Source of the DNA: Alphaproteobacteria bacterium
GTDB taxonomy: Bacteria; Pseudomonadota; Alphaproteobacteria; RF32; CAG-239
NCBI GenBank assembly: GCA_017479785.1
Contig: JAFVBT010000005.1
Location: 1-24,516 of the forward strand
Direction: 5' to 3'
DNA length: 24,516 bases
Shown here: piece by piece, positions 23,403 to 24,516 of the stretch
How the letters are laid out: each line of letters opens with the position of its first letter
Numbering within the stretch: position 1 is the first letter of the stretch
The notes under the pieces: model-generated
What the model saw: the letters and a program-made list of their open reading frames with translations, nothing else
Database searches by the model: none
Told to the model about the DNA's origin: nothing
Made by a program: the position numbers and the translations under genes

Positions 23403-23420
23403 CAAAGTTGTATATCGAGG

Positions 23421-23768
23421 TTATATTCCGATAATCCATCTTATGGTCTTTGCTATTGTCCAGCAAGCAAAAAAGACTACAATACCTGCTATGGAAAAAA
23501 TAAGCAATCCAAAACACCAACTTGCCAGTTTGTCAATGACGTCAGCCCACTCCGGAGAAATTGTCGGTGTTACATTAATCAGTAGTGTTACGATGATTTC
23601 TACGGCCAAAGACCGGTAGATTATTTGCAACAGACGATTATTCGATGTAAAAATATCTCCCCAATCGCATGACCGCAAACCAATGATGAAGCCAAACAAT
23701 GCTACGCCACAACCAAAAAGAGATACTGTGAGCGAATCATCCCATATAAAACCTTTAATTTCCATCAT
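23421..23768 (-). CDS. Small unrecognised membrane protein
   Basis: 115 residues with three hydrophobic segments at about 13–31, 52–66 and 84–106, and the short soluble loop SPEWADVIDK before the last. No family or motif is evident. The start is the first of two consecutive ATGs; either may be used, and the upstream Shine-Dalgarno (AAGAT) is weak. It is a single-gene unit between two good terminators. Function unknown. Confidence 0.6.
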   Translation of the reverse strand: MMEIKGFIWDDSLTVSLFGCGVALFGFIIGLRSCDWGDIFTSNNRLLQIIYRSLAVEIIVTLLINVTPTISPEWADVIDKLASWCFGLLIFSIAGIVVFFACWTIAKTIRWIIGI

Positions 23769-23842
23769 ATCTTAAAAATTCTCGGCTTTAACGAGCATAG
23801 GTTCTCTATGGCTTACATTAATAATTGAACAATAATAAAATT

Positions 23843-23870
23843 ATACCCGAAGAATATCATTCTCGGGTAT
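23843..23870 (-). terminator. Rho-independent terminator of typA
   Basis: ATACCCGA (23843–23850) pairs with TCGGGTAT (23863–23870). Inner GAAT/ATTC pairs extend the stem, with one bulged base and a three-base loop. On the minus strand it lies about 20 bp past the typA stop and is followed by an AT-rich run (ATAATTTTATTATT). Confidence 0.85.
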
Positions 23871-23891
23871 TTGTGTCAAGAAAATTCTGTT

Positions 23892-24516
23892 TTATTCGTT
23901 GTCACCACTGTTCTTGGAACGCTTGCGAGCAATCGGGTCCAAAATCTTTTTGCGCAGACGCAACGATTTCGGCGTTACCTCCAAAAGTTCATCAGCTTGA
24001 ATATATGCCAATGCCTGTTCCAAACTCATTTTACGCGGCGGAATCAAATCAATTGCTTCATCCTTGCCGGCGGCACGAATATTTGTTAATTGTTTAGACT
24101 TGGTCGGATTAACCTCAATATCGTTATATTTATTATGCTCACCGATAATCATGCCGACATAAACAGGTGAATTGTGTTCAACAAACATCGGACCGCGGTC
24201 TTGCAATTTCCAAAGAGAGTAGGCGATAGCCTGACCGTCTTCACTGGAAATCATTGCCCCGTTGCGGCGATCTTCAATTTCTCCTTTGTACGGCTCAAAC
24301 GCGTAGAAAATACGGTTCATAACACCGGTGCCGCGGGTATCTGTTAAAAACTCGGAATGGTATCCGATTAAACCGCGTGACGGCGCATGGAAAATCAAAC
24401 GAACTTTATTGCCGACTTGCGACGGAATCATATCAATCATTTCCGCACGGCGCTGACCGAGTTTTTCTACCACAGCACCGGAAAATTCTTCATCCACATC
24501 AACCACAACTTCTTCA
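23892..24516 (-). CDS. typA: Ribosome-binding GTPase TypA/BipA, C-terminal part only
   Basis: The frame enters from beyond the window edge and ends at 23892, giving about 207 C-terminal residues of a protein usually about 600 long. TypA/BipA is a translational GTPase that binds 70S ribosomes and acts in ribosome assembly and stress responses. Visible are the domain V segment (FHAPSRGLIGYHSEFLTDTR, then GTGVMNRIFYAFEPYKG) and the BipA-specific C-terminal domain (YVGMIIGEHNK, LTNIRAAGKDEAI and LEQALAYIQADELLEVTPKS). The GTPase domain lies outside the window. The gene ends with its own terminator. Confidence 0.96.
   Translation of the reverse strand, partial: EEVVVDVDEEFSGAVVEKLGQRRAEMIDMIPSQVGNKVRLIFHAPSRGLIGYHSEFLTDTRGTGVMNRIFYAFEPYKGEIEDRRNGAMISSEDGQAIAYSLWKLQDRGPMFVEHNSPVYVGMIIGEHNKYNDIEVNPTKSKQLTNIRAAGKDEAIDLIPPRKMSLEQALAYIQADELLEVTPKSLRLRKKILDPIARKRSKNSGDNE

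Overview
This 24.5-kb window is most likely from an AT-rich alphaproteobacterium, probably uncultured and host-associated. The placement rests on three things: the order mnmE–mnmG–rsmG–parA–parB with consensus parS sites, rluD placed directly upstream of a sigma-32 gene (rpoH), and proteobacterial-type DnaE and BipA/TypA. A finer taxonomic placement is not possible from the sequence alone. There are no rRNA, tRNA, CRISPR or insertion-sequence features, and no gene-free stretch is longer than about 140 bp.

Layout. (1) 1–1815, minus strand: rluD followed by rpoH, the latter cut by the window edge. (2) 1915–9298, plus strand: a cassette of five genes. It ends with a VirD4/TraG-type coupling ATPase and is preceded by four proteins I do not recognise: two soluble ones and two membrane proteins that share an N-terminal two-helix domain. 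It ends in a strong bidirectional hairpin terminator. (3) 9337–20571, minus strand: a long housekeeping run. In transcription order it is mnmE, mnmG, a PHP-family phosphatase, rsmG, parA, parB, a small ferredoxin-thioredoxin-reductase-like protein, dnaE, and a six-helix membrane protein with a lysine-rich tail. (4) 20706–23768, minus strand: three unrecognised genes. One is a 661-residue protein with a zinc-metallopeptidase-like HEIKH motif, one is a 187-residue protein with an N-terminal cysteine cluster, and one is a small membrane protein. (5) 23892–24516, minus strand: the C-terminal part of typA/bipA.

How the parts relate. rsmG, mnmG and mnmE each carry a perfect 16-bp parS inside the coding sequence, read in the same frame as V-S-R-E-T. 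They lie 1.3–5.5 kb from parB, so this block is probably the centromere of the chromosome. In the same region lies a second, unexplained short element. It is near-palindromic, with minus-strand consensus GAAAACACTGTATTTAAA around an ACA-S-TGT core. I count nine copies: eight between parB and mnmE and one in the membrane-protein gene. Most are in coding sequence, in two different reading frames. One is intergenic in front of mnmG, one overlaps the mnmE stop codon, and two sit exactly 21 bp apart. I see no comparable copy in the secretion-type cassette or the two flanks. This element is the best candidate for something undescribed. It may be a binding site for a nucleoid or origin-domain protein, or a dispersed genome motif. 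The orphan coupling-protein cassette is the second candidate.
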